Position numbers and translations under genes: made by a program. Under the pieces are notes generated by a model, which was given only the letters and a program-made list of their open reading frames with translations, was not told where the DNA came from and ran no database searches. Positions 13,977 through 21,642 of a stretch of 21,989 nucleotides of DNA are shown one piece after another. Source of the DNA: an uncultured Collinsella sp. (lineage in GTDB: Bacteria; Actinomycetota; Coriobacteriia; Coriobacteriales; Coriobacteriaceae); the NCBI GenBank assembly GCA_934675795.1, contig CAKURW010000032.1, forward strand, positions 1-21,989. The letters are read 5' to 3'. How positions within the stretch are numbered: the stretch's first letter is position 1; the number at the start of each line of letters is the position of its first letter.

Positions 13977-16337
13977 GTGAAGCTCGATACACTCGAGATT
14001 GGAAAGGACGCCGTTGTCGCATCGGTGGCATCGGACGATCAGGCACTCCGACAGCATATTTTGGACATGGGTCTAACGCCGGGCACCGAAGTCACCATGA
14101 TGAAGTACGCCCCCATGGGCGATCCGCTCGAGATCCGCCTGCGTGGCTACGAGTTGACACTGCGCAAGGACGATGCCGCTCGCATCGAGCTCGTGGGTAT
14201 TCACGACACCGATACGGGTCCGCGCGCTAACGCCGCAATCGGCACGACGGAGCATCCGGCCCTGGGCGAGGGGACGTATTCGCCCCGTGCGGCAAAGACG
14301 GCCGTGCCCGAGGGCGCGCCGCTGCACTTTGCCCTCGCCGGCAACCAAAACTGCGGCAAGACCACGTTATTCAACCAGCTGACGGGCTCCAACCAGCACG
14401 TCGGTAACTTTCCCGGCGTGACGGTCGACCGCAAAGATGGCACCATCCGCAACCACCCCGAGGCAAGCGTTACCGACCTGCCTGGCATCTATTCGCTGTC
14501 GCCGTACACGGGCGAAGAGATCGTGAGCCGTCAATTCATCCTTGACGAAAACCCCGACGCCATCATCGACATCATCGACGCCACCAATATCGAACGCAAC
14601 CTGTACCTGACGCTACAGCTTATGGAGCTCGACCGCCCCATGGTCATCGCGCTCAACATGATGGACGAGGTGACCGCCAACGGCGGCGCCGTGGACGTCA
14701 ACCTGCTCGAGAGCCTGTTGGGCGTGCCCGTTGTTCCCATTAGCGCTGCCCGCAACGAGGGTATCGGCGAGTTGGTGGACCACGCCCTGCACGTGGCGCG
14801 GTTCCGCGAGCGCCCTGGTCGCCTGGACTTTTGCGTGCCCGACGGTCCGGACGGCGGTGCGCTGCATCGCTGCATCCACGGCATTGCCAACCTGATCGAG
14901 GACCATGCCGTGACGGCGCACATCCCGGTGCGCTTTGCGGCGACCAAGCTGGTCGAGGGCGATGAGCTGGTAACCGAGGCGCTTCACCTGGATCGCAATG
15001 AGCTCGACGCTATCGAGCACATCATTACCCAGATGGAGGGCGAGGCCGGCACCGACCGCCTATCTGCGTTGGCCGATATGCGTTTTAGCTTTATCGGCGA
15101 CGTGTGCGGGCGTTGCGTCGTCAAGCCGCACGAAAGCCGCGAGCACGTGCGCTCCGTCAAGATTGACCGCATCCTGACAGGTCGTTACACAGCCATTCCG
15201 GCGTTTCTGGTGATCATGGGCCTCGTCTTTTGGCTGACGTTTGGCGTGATCGGCGCGGCGTTGCAGGGACTCATGGAGGACGGCATCGCTGCCATCATCG
15301 CCTCGGCCGATGCGGGTCTCAAGGCGTTCGGCACCAACGACGTGGTGCGTTCACTGGCTGTCGACGGCGTGCTTACGGGTGTGGGCAGCGTGCTGACCTT
15401 CCTGCCGATTATTGTCGTGCTCTTCTTGTTCCTCTCCATTCTGGAGGACTCGGGCTACATGGCGCGCGTCGCCTTTGTCATGGATAAGGTGTTGCGTCGC
15501 TTTGGCCTGTCGGGCCGCAGCTTTGTGCCCATGCTCGTCGGTTTTGGCTGCACCGTGCCGGCTATCATGTCGACCCGTACGCTCCCATCCGAGCACGACC
15601 GCAAGATGACGGTCATGCTCACGCCGTTTATGAGCTGCTCAGCCAAGTTGCCGGTTTACGGCTTGCTGTGCGGGGCGTTTTTCCCGCAGGCGACGGTTCC
15701 CGCCATGGTCTCGCTCTATCTGATCGGTATCGTGGTCGGCTGTATCGCGGCTTTGGTGCTCAACCGCACGGCATTTAAGGGCGACCCGGTGCCGTTTATC
15801 ATGGAGCTTCCCAATTACCGCCTGCCGAGCGTCAAGACGACGGTGATGCTGGCATGGGATAAGGCCAAGGACTTCATCACCAAGGCCTTTACCATTATCT
15901 TTGCCGCTACGGTGGTCATCTGGTTCCTGCAGACGTTCGATATCCGCTTTAATGTGGTCGCCGACCAGTCGCAAAGCCTGCTTGCCGGTCTGGGTAGCAT
16001 CATCGCGCCGGTGTTGGCCCCGCTCGGCTTTGGCGACTGGCGCGCCTCGACGGCGCTCGTCACCGGACTTATCGCCAAGGAGAGTGTCATCTCGACACTC
16101 ACGGTGCTTTTGGGTGCAACCTCGCCCGCGGCATTGGCAACCATGTTTTCGCCGTTTACCGCCTACGTGTTCTTGGTCTTTACGCTGCTGTACCCGCCTT
16201 GCGTGGCCGCTATCGGCGCTGTCAAGAGCGAGTTGGGCGCGCGCTATGCCGTGGCCGTGTTCGCGTTTCAGGTCGCCGTTGCCTGGATCGTGGCGTTTGT
16301 CGTGCATTCGGCGGGCATATTGCTGGGGTTGGCTTAG
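13977..16337 (+). CDS. feoB: Ferrous iron transporter, FeoA-FeoB fusion
   Basis: A 786-residue inner-membrane Fe2+ importer with FeoA joined to FeoB. Residues 1-75 are the SH3-like FeoA domain (LRQHILDMGLTPGTEVTM, GDPLEIRLRGYELTLRKDDA). A 40-residue linker follows, then the FeoB GTPase with G1 GNQNCGKTT (122-130), G2 Thr149 in FPGVTVD, G3 DLPG (167-170) and G4 NMMD (227-230). The membrane part has two Gate motifs with the conserved cysteines, GFGCTVPAIMSTRTLPSE and SCSAKLPVYGLL. The start is taken as GTG 13977: FeoA homology begins there and GGAGG is 9 bases upstream; an in-frame ATG at 13926 lies inside the second operator-like site. No separate FeoC is seen. Confidence 0.95.
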   Translation: MKLDTLEIGKDAVVASVASDDQALRQHILDMGLTPGTEVTMMKYAPMGDPLEIRLRGYELTLRKDDAARIELVGIHDTDTGPRANAAIGTTEHPALGEGTYSPRAAKTAVPEGAPLHFALAGNQNCGKTTLFNQLTGSNQHVGNFPGVTVDRKDGTIRNHPEASVTDLPGIYSLSPYTGEEIVSRQFILDENPDAIIDIIDATNIERNLYLTLQLMELDRPMVIALNMMDEVTANGGAVDVNLLESLLGVPVVPISAARNEGIGELVDHALHVARFRERPGRLDFCVPDGPDGGALHRCIHGIANLIEDHAVTAHIPVRFAATKLVEGDELVTEALHLDRNELDAIEHIITQMEGEAGTDRLSALADMRFSFIGDVCGRCVVKPHESREHVRSVKIDRILTGRYTAIPAFLVIMGLVFWLTFGVIGAALQGLMEDGIAAIIASADAGLKAFGTNDVVRSLAVDGVLTGVGSVLTFLPIIVVLFLFLSILEDSGYMARVAFVMDKVLRRFGLSGRSFVPMLVGFGCTVPAIMSTRTLPSEHDRKMTVMLTPFMSCSAKLPVYGLLCGAFFPQATVPAMVSLYLIGIVVGCIAALVLNRTAFKGDPVPFIMELPNYRLPSVKTTVMLAWDKAKDFITKAFTIIFAATVVIWFLQTFDIRFNVVADQSQSLLAGLGSIIAPVLAPLGFGDWRASTALVTGLIAKESVISTLTVLLGATSPAALATMFSPFTAYVFLVFTLLYPPCVAAIGAVKSELGARYAVAVFAFQVAVAWIVAFVVHSAGILLGLA

Positions 16338-16379
16338 TTATGAATTGACGGCGCAACCTCTGTGTATCGAATTGTTTTC

Positions 16380-16411
16380 GGCCCCGCATCTGTACTGACG
16401 GATGCGGGGCC
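16380..16411 (+). terminator. Terminator after feoAB
   Basis: Perfect 11-bp stem GGCCCCGCATC (16380-16390) / GATGCGGGGCC (16401-16411) with a 10-base loop, 42 bases after the feo stop. The following T content is low (GTTGCTATA), so it may be leaky. Confidence 0.65.
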
Positions 16412-16424
16412 GTTGCTATATAAT
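16395..16424 (+). promoter_or_regulatory. Promoter of the MFS exporter gene
   Basis: A perfect -10 TATAAT (16419-16424) with a weaker -35 CTGACG (16395-16400) at 18-base spacing. The -35 lies in the loop of the feo terminator, so the two signals overlap. The start codon is 33 bases after the -10. Confidence 0.6.
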
Positions 16425-16457
16425 CGCCTCCGCTCAAAACGATTGGAGACGTTATAT

Positions 16458-17654
16458 ATGACTCAGACAAGGCAAGACGGCATCACGCTCAAGCAGTGGC
16501 TCCCACTCGTCGGGCTCACCTGTTGTGCGTTCGTGTTCAACACGTCGGAGTTTATGCCCATTGGCCTTTTGACTGATATCGCCGCGTCGTTCTCGCTCAC
16601 CGAGGCCCAGGCGGGCATCATGATCTCGGTCTATGCCTGGGGCGTCATGCTGCTGTCGCTGCCGCTCATGGTGTTCGCCTCGCGCTTTGAGTTCAAGCGG
16701 ATGCTGCTGGGCGTGCTGGCTGTGTTCTCGCTCGGTCAGTTCCTGTCCGCTGTGGCGCCGACCTATCCCATCCTGGTCTGCGCGCGCCTGGTGGTCGCTT
16801 GCGCACATGCCGTGTTCTGGTCAGTCGCCTCGATTATGGCCTCGCGCCTGGTCGACACTCGCCACGGCGCGCTCGCCATCAGCATGATCGCTACGGGCTC
16901 GTCCATCGCGCAGATCTTTGGCCTACCCCTCGGTCGCGCCATTGGCCTGGCCGTGGGCTGGCGTATGACGTTTGCCGTGGTCGGAGCGCTGTCTGCTGTC
17001 GCGGTCGTCTACCAGGCAACGGTGTTCCCGGCCATGCCGGCGGGTGAGCGCTTTACCGTCAAACAGCTGCCCGAGCTGCTCAAGAACCCGCTCCTCATCG
17101 CGCTCTACGCAGTCACGGTCTTCATGGCGACCGGCTATTACGCAAGCTACAGCTATATCGAGCCTTTCCTGGCTCAGGTCGCCCATGTCGATGCGGGCGC
17201 CATCACCATGACGCTGACGGCGTTTGGCTGTTCCGGCTTGGTGGGCAGCTGGCTGTTCAGCCGCCTGCTCGACGGGCACCGTTTTCCGTTCCTTGCTATC
17301 ACGCTCTCCGGCGTGCCGGTGGCCCTGCTGCTCATGGGGCCGGCCGCATCGTCGCTCGTGACAGTGCTTGCCGTCTGCGCACTGTGGGGTTGCTGCGCCA
17401 CGGCCTTTAACGTGGCGTTTCAGGCCGAGCTCATCAAGCACACGCCGGCAGATTCGTCGGCCGTCGCCATGTCGATCTTCTCGGGCCTGTTCAACCTCGG
17501 TATCGGCACGGGTACCGCGATCGGCGGAGCCGTGGTTTCGGGTCCCGGTATCGCCTGGATCGGCTTTGTGGGCGGGGCGATTGCCGTCGTGGGCGTCATC
17601 CTCGCCATCACCGTGCTGTTTCCGGCCATCCGCCGCGCCAAGCCCGTCGCCTAA
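16458..17654 (+). CDS. MFS sugar efflux transporter, SotB/YdeA-like
   Basis: A 398-residue twelve-helix major facilitator of the drug:H+ antiporter-1 type, closely resembling SotB sugar exporters. Shared features are FNTSEFMPIGLLTDIA in helix 1, AGIMISVYAW in helix 2, ARLVVACAHAVFWSV in helix 4, the GLPLGRAIGLAVGWRMTF block in helices 5-6, YYASYSYIEPFLAQ in helix 7 and FSGLFNLGIGTGTAIGG near helix 11. SotB proteins export arabinose or related sugars and thereby limit sugar stress. The start at 16458 has GGAGA 9 bases upstream; an upstream extension of the frame crosses the promoter and terminator and is rejected. It is transcribed alone and ends at a long hairpin. The precise substrate is not known. 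Confidence 0.9.
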   Translation: MTQTRQDGITLKQWLPLVGLTCCAFVFNTSEFMPIGLLTDIAASFSLTEAQAGIMISVYAWGVMLLSLPLMVFASRFEFKRMLLGVLAVFSLGQFLSAVAPTYPILVCARLVVACAHAVFWSVASIMASRLVDTRHGALAISMIATGSSIAQIFGLPLGRAIGLAVGWRMTFAVVGALSAVAVVYQATVFPAMPAGERFTVKQLPELLKNPLLIALYAVTVFMATGYYASYSYIEPFLAQVAHVDAGAITMTLTAFGCSGLVGSWLFSRLLDGHRFPFLAITLSGVPVALLLMGPAASSLVTVLAVCALWGCCATAFNVAFQAELIKHTPADSSAVAMSIFSGLFNLGIGTGTAIGGAVVSGPGIAWIGFVGGAIAVVGVILAITVLFPAIRRAKPVA

Positions 17655-17670
17655 CCATATCCCCTCATCA

Positions 17671-17735
17671 GTTGCGGTGAAATACGGATTGTTTAGCCCA
17701 ATAAACCTGGCAAACAGTCCGTATTTCACCGCAAC
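17671..17735 (+). terminator. Long hairpin, TTGCGGTGAAATA family, copy 2
   Basis: The left arm (17671-17694) and right arm (17712-17735) pair over 24 positions with one G-U. The arms start GTTGCGGTGAAATACGGA and the loop is 17 bases. A T-rich tail (TTATTTT) follows. It lies 16 bases after the MFS stop. The outer 13 bases match the hairpin after the hydrolase gene. Confidence 0.8.
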
Positions 17736-17807
17736 TTATTTTGGGGAAGGGGGTGCACGCTGGGCATACAATGGATGTCGTTGTGTTGAGCTTACCGGGA
17801 GGTTGCT

Positions 17808-19184
17808 ATGTGGGCATACGAGACGACGTTCTATCAGATCTATCCGCTGGGCTTTTGTGGAGCTCCGCGCGAAAACGCCGCCCCTGTTGCCGAGGATGAG
17901 CTCGCCCAGGCCGCCGATGCCACAGCTAGCCCCAATGCGCCCATCATGAAGATTGCCAAATGGGCCGACTACCTGCAGGAACTCGGCGTTGGCACTGTGC
18001 TCATCAACCCGCCGCTCGAGTCCGATAGCCACGGCTACGATACGCGCAGCCTGCGCCATATCGACCGCCGCCTGGGTGGGGATGTCGACTTTGCCGCCGT
18101 GTGCGACACACTGCATGCCCACGGTATCCGCGTGGTGCTCGATGCCGTCTTCAACCACGTCGGCCGCGGTTTTTGGGCCTTCCGCGATGTGCAGGAGCGC
18201 AAGTGGGATTCGCCGTACAAGGATTGGTTCCACATCAGCTTTGACGGTGACTCGTGCTACGGCGACGGCTTTTGGTATGAGGGCTGGGAGGGCCATTTTG
18301 AGCTTGTGAAGCTCAACCTGCAAAACCCCGCCGTGGTCAATTACCTGCTTGAGTCCGTGCGTCGCTGGGCCGAGGTCTTTGGCGTCGACGGCCTGCGCTT
18401 GGACGTTGCCTATATGCTCGACCGCGACTTCATGCGTCGCCTGCACGCTTTTACCCGTGAGCTCAAGCCCGACTTTGTGCTGATTGGCGAGACGCTCCAC
18501 GGCGACTACAACCAAATCGTCAACGACGAGATGCTCGACTCCTGCACCAACTACGAGTGCTACAAGGGCCTGTACTCCAGCTTTAACTCGGTCAACATGT
18601 TCGAGATCGCCCATTCGCTGCATCGCCAGTTTGGCGGCGACCCCTGGTGCATCTACCGCGGCAAACACCTGCTGTCGTTTGTCGACAACCACGACGTGCC
18701 GCGCCTGGCGAGCATCCTCACCGACAAGTCGTGCCTGCGTCCCGCCTATGGCATGCTCTTTGGCATGCCGGGCATTCCGTGCGTCTACTATGGCAGCGAG
18801 TGGGGAATTGCTGGTGAAAAGGGCGGCCCCGATGGCGACTGGGCGCTGCGCCCTGCGCTCGATGAGCCTGCGCCCAACGAGCTGACGGCCTTCATCACGC
18901 AGCTGGCGCACCTGCGCTCGGCAAACGACGCGGCGGCCCGTGCTCTCAACTACGGTGCCTATCGCAATGTGGTGATCCAGAACAAGCAGCTGCTGTTCGA
19001 GCGCGCCTGCGACGACGCGACGGTGCTCGTGGCGGTGAACGCCGTGGACGAGCCTTACACCTTTGGCGCCGGCGAGCTCAACGGCTCCTTTGTCGATTTG
19101 CTTGCCGACGGCGTGCCCACGGTCGAGCTGGCGGGCTCCCTTGAGCTTGCGCCCTACGAGGTGCGCTATCTGTTGAGGGCCTAG
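17808..19184 (+). CDS. GH13 alpha-amylase-family glycoside hydrolase
   Basis: A 458-residue cytosolic glycosidase with a (beta/alpha)8 barrel of family GH13. The four conserved regions are DAVFNH (112-117), GLRLDV with nucleophile Asp189, IGETLH with acid/base Glu218, and VDNHDV with Asp286. It begins directly with the barrel (YETTFYQIYPLGFCGAP), lacks a signal peptide and a CBM34-like N-terminal domain, and ends in a short beta domain. It most resembles intracellular enzymes that degrade maltodextrins or transported oligosaccharides; trehalose- or maltodextrin-active relatives cannot be separated by eye. GGGAGG lies 5 bases before the ATG. A TACAAT at 17767 may be the -10. The next gene begins 3 bases after its stop. 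Confidence 0.9.
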   Translation: MWAYETTFYQIYPLGFCGAPRENAAPVAEDELAQAADATASPNAPIMKIAKWADYLQELGVGTVLINPPLESDSHGYDTRSLRHIDRRLGGDVDFAAVCDTLHAHGIRVVLDAVFNHVGRGFWAFRDVQERKWDSPYKDWFHISFDGDSCYGDGFWYEGWEGHFELVKLNLQNPAVVNYLLESVRRWAEVFGVDGLRLDVAYMLDRDFMRRLHAFTRELKPDFVLIGETLHGDYNQIVNDEMLDSCTNYECYKGLYSSFNSVNMFEIAHSLHRQFGGDPWCIYRGKHLLSFVDNHDVPRLASILTDKSCLRPAYGMLFGMPGIPCVYYGSEWGIAGEKGGPDGDWALRPALDEPAPNELTAFITQLAHLRSANDAAARALNYGAYRNVVIQNKQLLFERACDDATVLVAVNAVDEPYTFGAGELNGSFVDLLADGVPTVELAGSLELAPYEVRYLLRA

Positions 19185-19187
19185 GCC

Positions 19188-19751
19188 ATGGCAGCGTCTG
19201 ACGAGGGCTATCAACATATTGAGCATGGGTTTGAGCCCGTGTTCGACCAGCACTCGCGCGTTTTGGTGCTCGGATCGTTTCCCTCGGTGCTGTCGCGCGC
19301 TAATGCCTTTTATTACGGCAACCCTCAGAATCGCTTTTGGCGTGTGATGGCCACGTGCCTCGGTATGCCTGTGCCGCCCAACGAGGGCGATCCTTTGGCA
19401 AGCGGTGAGCCCGCGACGCTCGATGCCTCCATTGCCGCCAAGCGGGCCATGCTGCTGAACGGCGGCGTGGCCCTGTGGGATGCAATCGAGAGCTGCGACA
19501 TTAAGGGCTCGAGCGACGCGAGCATCCGCAACGTTGTGCCGGCACATATCGAGTGCATTACCGACGTGGCTCCCATTGAGCAGGTGATATGCAACGGTGG
19601 TACAGCTGGTCGGCTCTACAAGCGCTATCTACAAGAACGCACCGGGCTGCCGGCCATCGTTCTGCCGTCGACAAGTCCCGCCAATGCAGCGTGGCGCTTG
19701 GAACGCCTTGTCGAGCGCTGGCGCGAGGCCGTTGACTGGGCCGCTCTGTAA
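19188..19751 (+). CDS. DNA-deoxyinosine glycosylase (uracil-DNA glycosylase superfamily)
   Basis: A 187-residue base-excision repair enzyme of the hypoxanthine/deoxyinosine glycosylase type in the UDG superfamily. It removes deaminated bases from DNA. The sequence shows the first active-site loop GSFPS (29-33), YYGNPQNRFW (42-51), the central LLNGGVALWD, and the second loop LPSTSPANA (about 159-167), which replaces the H-P-S loop of classical UDGs. The ATG lies 3 bases after the GH13 stop; AGGGC within the end of that gene is the only nearby ribosome-binding sequence, so translation may be coupled. It ends 1 base before the stop of the convergent gene, with no terminator between them. Confidence 0.85.
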   Translation: MAASDEGYQHIEHGFEPVFDQHSRVLVLGSFPSVLSRANAFYYGNPQNRFWRVMATCLGMPVPPNEGDPLASGEPATLDASIAAKRAMLLNGGVALWDAIESCDIKGSSDASIRNVVPAHIECITDVAPIEQVICNGGTAGRLYKRYLQERTGLPAIVLPSTSPANAAWRLERLVERWREAVDWAAL

Positions 19752-19752
19752 T

Positions 19753-20412
19753 TTAGATATCTGATTGGGCGCGGGTGCCGAGGCGTTTCATGATGACACG
19801 CCAGATCGGTGCGGGCAGCGCGGGCTTGGCGCGCACCATGCCGTCGGCATCGACGCTACCGGCATTGCCACCGCCAAGCAGCTGCGCATGCTCAACGGAG
19901 CAGCCCATGCGCACAGCGCCCACAAGCTTATCCATCGCTTCCGAAAATGGCCGACGCAAGAGGCCCATACGCGGGGAGTGGCGAAGCGCTGTGATGCCGC
20001 TGCCGGCACAGATGACAACGCCGTCGCACCATGGCAGGTCACGTAGAAGACATGCCCGATACAGGCGGTCGAGAACTTCGTCCGCCTGCTTGTTGTTTTT
20101 GGACGCGGCCTGGACGACGACATAGATGCGTGTCTCTGTATTTCCAAGGCGATCGAGTATCTGCTCGACGGCGATCATAGCCTCATCGTCAAATGCATCA
20201 TCAACAGCGAGCACCATGCCATCGACTGCACCGCCATCATCCGCCTCCAAATCGATCGGGCGGGGGAGCGTGGTGCCGGAAAGCTGAGCATAGGCGGCGA
20301 TGGCATCCTGCAGGTCCCAGAGCAAAAACTCAAGATCGGCGCTCTCGGGAATACTGACAAACGCGATGTTATGCAGTGTTTTTGGTACATCGCCGCGTGC
20401 GGTCGTCTTCAT
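19753..20412 (-). CDS. Protein of unknown function, possible flavodoxin-fold relative
   Basis: A 219-residue soluble protein that I do not recognise with confidence. A strand RIYVVVQAAS (95-104), a helix DEVLDRLYRACL, then LPWCDGVVICAGSGI (126-140), and a C-terminal PAPIWRVIMKRLGTRAQ recall the second half of flavodoxin-like NAD(P)H-dependent FMN reductases. The N-terminal phosphate-binding loop expected for such enzymes is not visible, and residues 55-75 are acidic (EADDGGAVDG, DDAFDDE). It may therefore have lost flavin binding. The start has AAAGGAGG 4 bases upstream of ATG 20412. It is transcribed divergently from the aminotransferase gene and runs into the glycosylase gene with a 1-base gap. 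Confidence 0.7.
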   Translation of the reverse strand: MKTTARGDVPKTLHNIAFVSIPESADLEFLLWDLQDAIAAYAQLSGTTLPRPIDLEADDGGAVDGMVLAVDDAFDDEAMIAVEQILDRLGNTETRIYVVVQAASKNNKQADEVLDRLYRACLLRDLPWCDGVVICAGSGITALRHSPRMGLLRRPFSEAMDKLVGAVRMGCSVEHAQLLGGGNAGSVDADGMVRAKPALPAPIWRVIMKRLGTRAQSDI

Positions 20413-20505
20413 GCCGCCTCCTTTCCGGTTGGTTTCCGTTTAGGTTACACCGTCTGGTGGCGCTCCGCCGCGCTATCCTAGTGCAACCCTTACGAAAGGA
20501 ACGCC

Positions 20506-21642
20506 ATGCGTCTGCCCATGAATACCTCGCTTGCCACGCTCAAGCCCTCCGGCATCCGCCGAATCAACGCGCTCGCCGCCCAGCATCCGGGATGCATTGC
20601 GCTTGCGCTCGGCGAGCCCGATTTTCCCACGCCCGACGTGATTAGCGCCGAGGTGACCGCCGCGCTGGACCGCGGTGACACGCATTATCCGCCCAACAAC
20701 GGTCGCCCCGCCCTGCGTGAGGCGTTATCTGCCTACATGGGGGATGCGGGCCTTACGTTTTCGGCGGACGAGGTCATTCTGACCGACGGTGCGACCGAGG
20801 CCCTGTCGGCAGCATTCATGGCTATGCTCAACCCAGGCGACGAGGTCATTATTCCCACGCCGGCCTTTGGCCTGTACGAGAGCATCGTCGTGGCCAATCA
20901 CGCCAAGGCGGTCTTTTTGGATACGGAGCCTGCGCAATTCCAGATTGACGAGGACGCACTTCGTGCTTACGTGACGCCGGCGACCAAGGCCATCGTCATC
21001 TGCTCGCCCAACAATCCTACGGGTTGCATCCTCAACACGGCGTCGCTCGACGCCGTGGCGCGCGTGGCGGAGGAGGCGGGCATCTACGTGGTCTGCGACG
21101 ATGTATACAACCGCCTGGTCTACGTGGACGGCTACGAGCGCTTTGCCCAGCGCCACCCGGAGCTACGCGAGCAGACGGTAGTCATCGAGAGCTTCTCCAA
21201 ACCCTGGGCCATGACCGGCTGGCGTTTGGGCTGGCTCGCAGCCGCAGCCCCCGTCATCGCCGAGATCGCAAAGGCCCACCAATACTTAGTATCGAGCGCC
21301 GTCTCCTTCGAAATGGACGCCGCAGCCCGAGCCCTCACCGTCGACCCAACTCCCATGCTCGAAGTCTACCGAGCCCGTCGCGAACGCGTACTCGCAGCCT
21401 TAAACGCCATGGGCCTCGACGTAGTAGAGCCCGCAGGAGCCTTCTACACTTTCCCAAGCATCAAAAAGTTCGGCCTAACCAGCGAAGACTTCTGCATCAA
21501 AGCCATCAAAGAGGCCAACGTAGCCCTAGTCCCGGGCGACTGCTTCGGCACCGAAGGCCACATCCGCCTCAGCTACTGCGTTTCCGACAAAGATCTGGAC
21601 GAAGGCCTAAATCGCCTGTCCACCTTCATTTCAACCCTGTAG
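20506..21642 (+). CDS. Class I/II pyridoxal-phosphate aminotransferase
   Basis: A 378-residue PLP-dependent aminotransferase of fold type I, in the aspartate/aromatic (AspC/PatA-like) group. Features are LALGEPDFPTPD, the glycine-rich TDGATEAL, SPNNPTG (167-173), CDDVYNRL for the cofactor ring contacts, and the Schiff-base lysine at about 232 in SFSKPWAMTGWRLG. A C-terminal arginine in HIRLSYC should bind the substrate carboxylate. GAAAGGA lies 5 bases before ATG 20506. The 5' two thirds use codons like the neighbours, but from about 21290 the choice shifts to GAA, GTA, CTA, CCA, GCA and only TTC for Phe, suggesting a mosaic gene. The exact amino donor is not known. Confidence 0.9.
   Translation: MRLPMNTSLATLKPSGIRRINALAAQHPGCIALALGEPDFPTPDVISAEVTAALDRGDTHYPPNNGRPALREALSAYMGDAGLTFSADEVILTDGATEALSAAFMAMLNPGDEVIIPTPAFGLYESIVVANHAKAVFLDTEPAQFQIDEDALRAYVTPATKAIVICSPNNPTGCILNTASLDAVARVAEEAGIYVVCDDVYNRLVYVDGYERFAQRHPELREQTVVIESFSKPWAMTGWRLGWLAAAAPVIAEIAKAHQYLVSSAVSFEMDAAARALTVDPTPMLEVYRARRERVLAALNAMGLDVVEPAGAFYTFPSIKKFGLTSEDFCIKAIKEANVALVPGDCFGTEGHIRLSYCVSDKDLDEGLNRLSTFISTL

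Noticed and set aside
17736..19547. A 603-codon open frame opposite the GH13 and glycosylase genes
   Set aside because: It is antisense to two well-supported genes, has no ribosome site or known motif, and runs across the boundary between them.
20413..20505. Divergent promoters between the unknown gene and the aminotransferase
   Set aside because: Promoters must be here, but only a weak -10-like TATCCT was found and no matching -35, so none is annotated.
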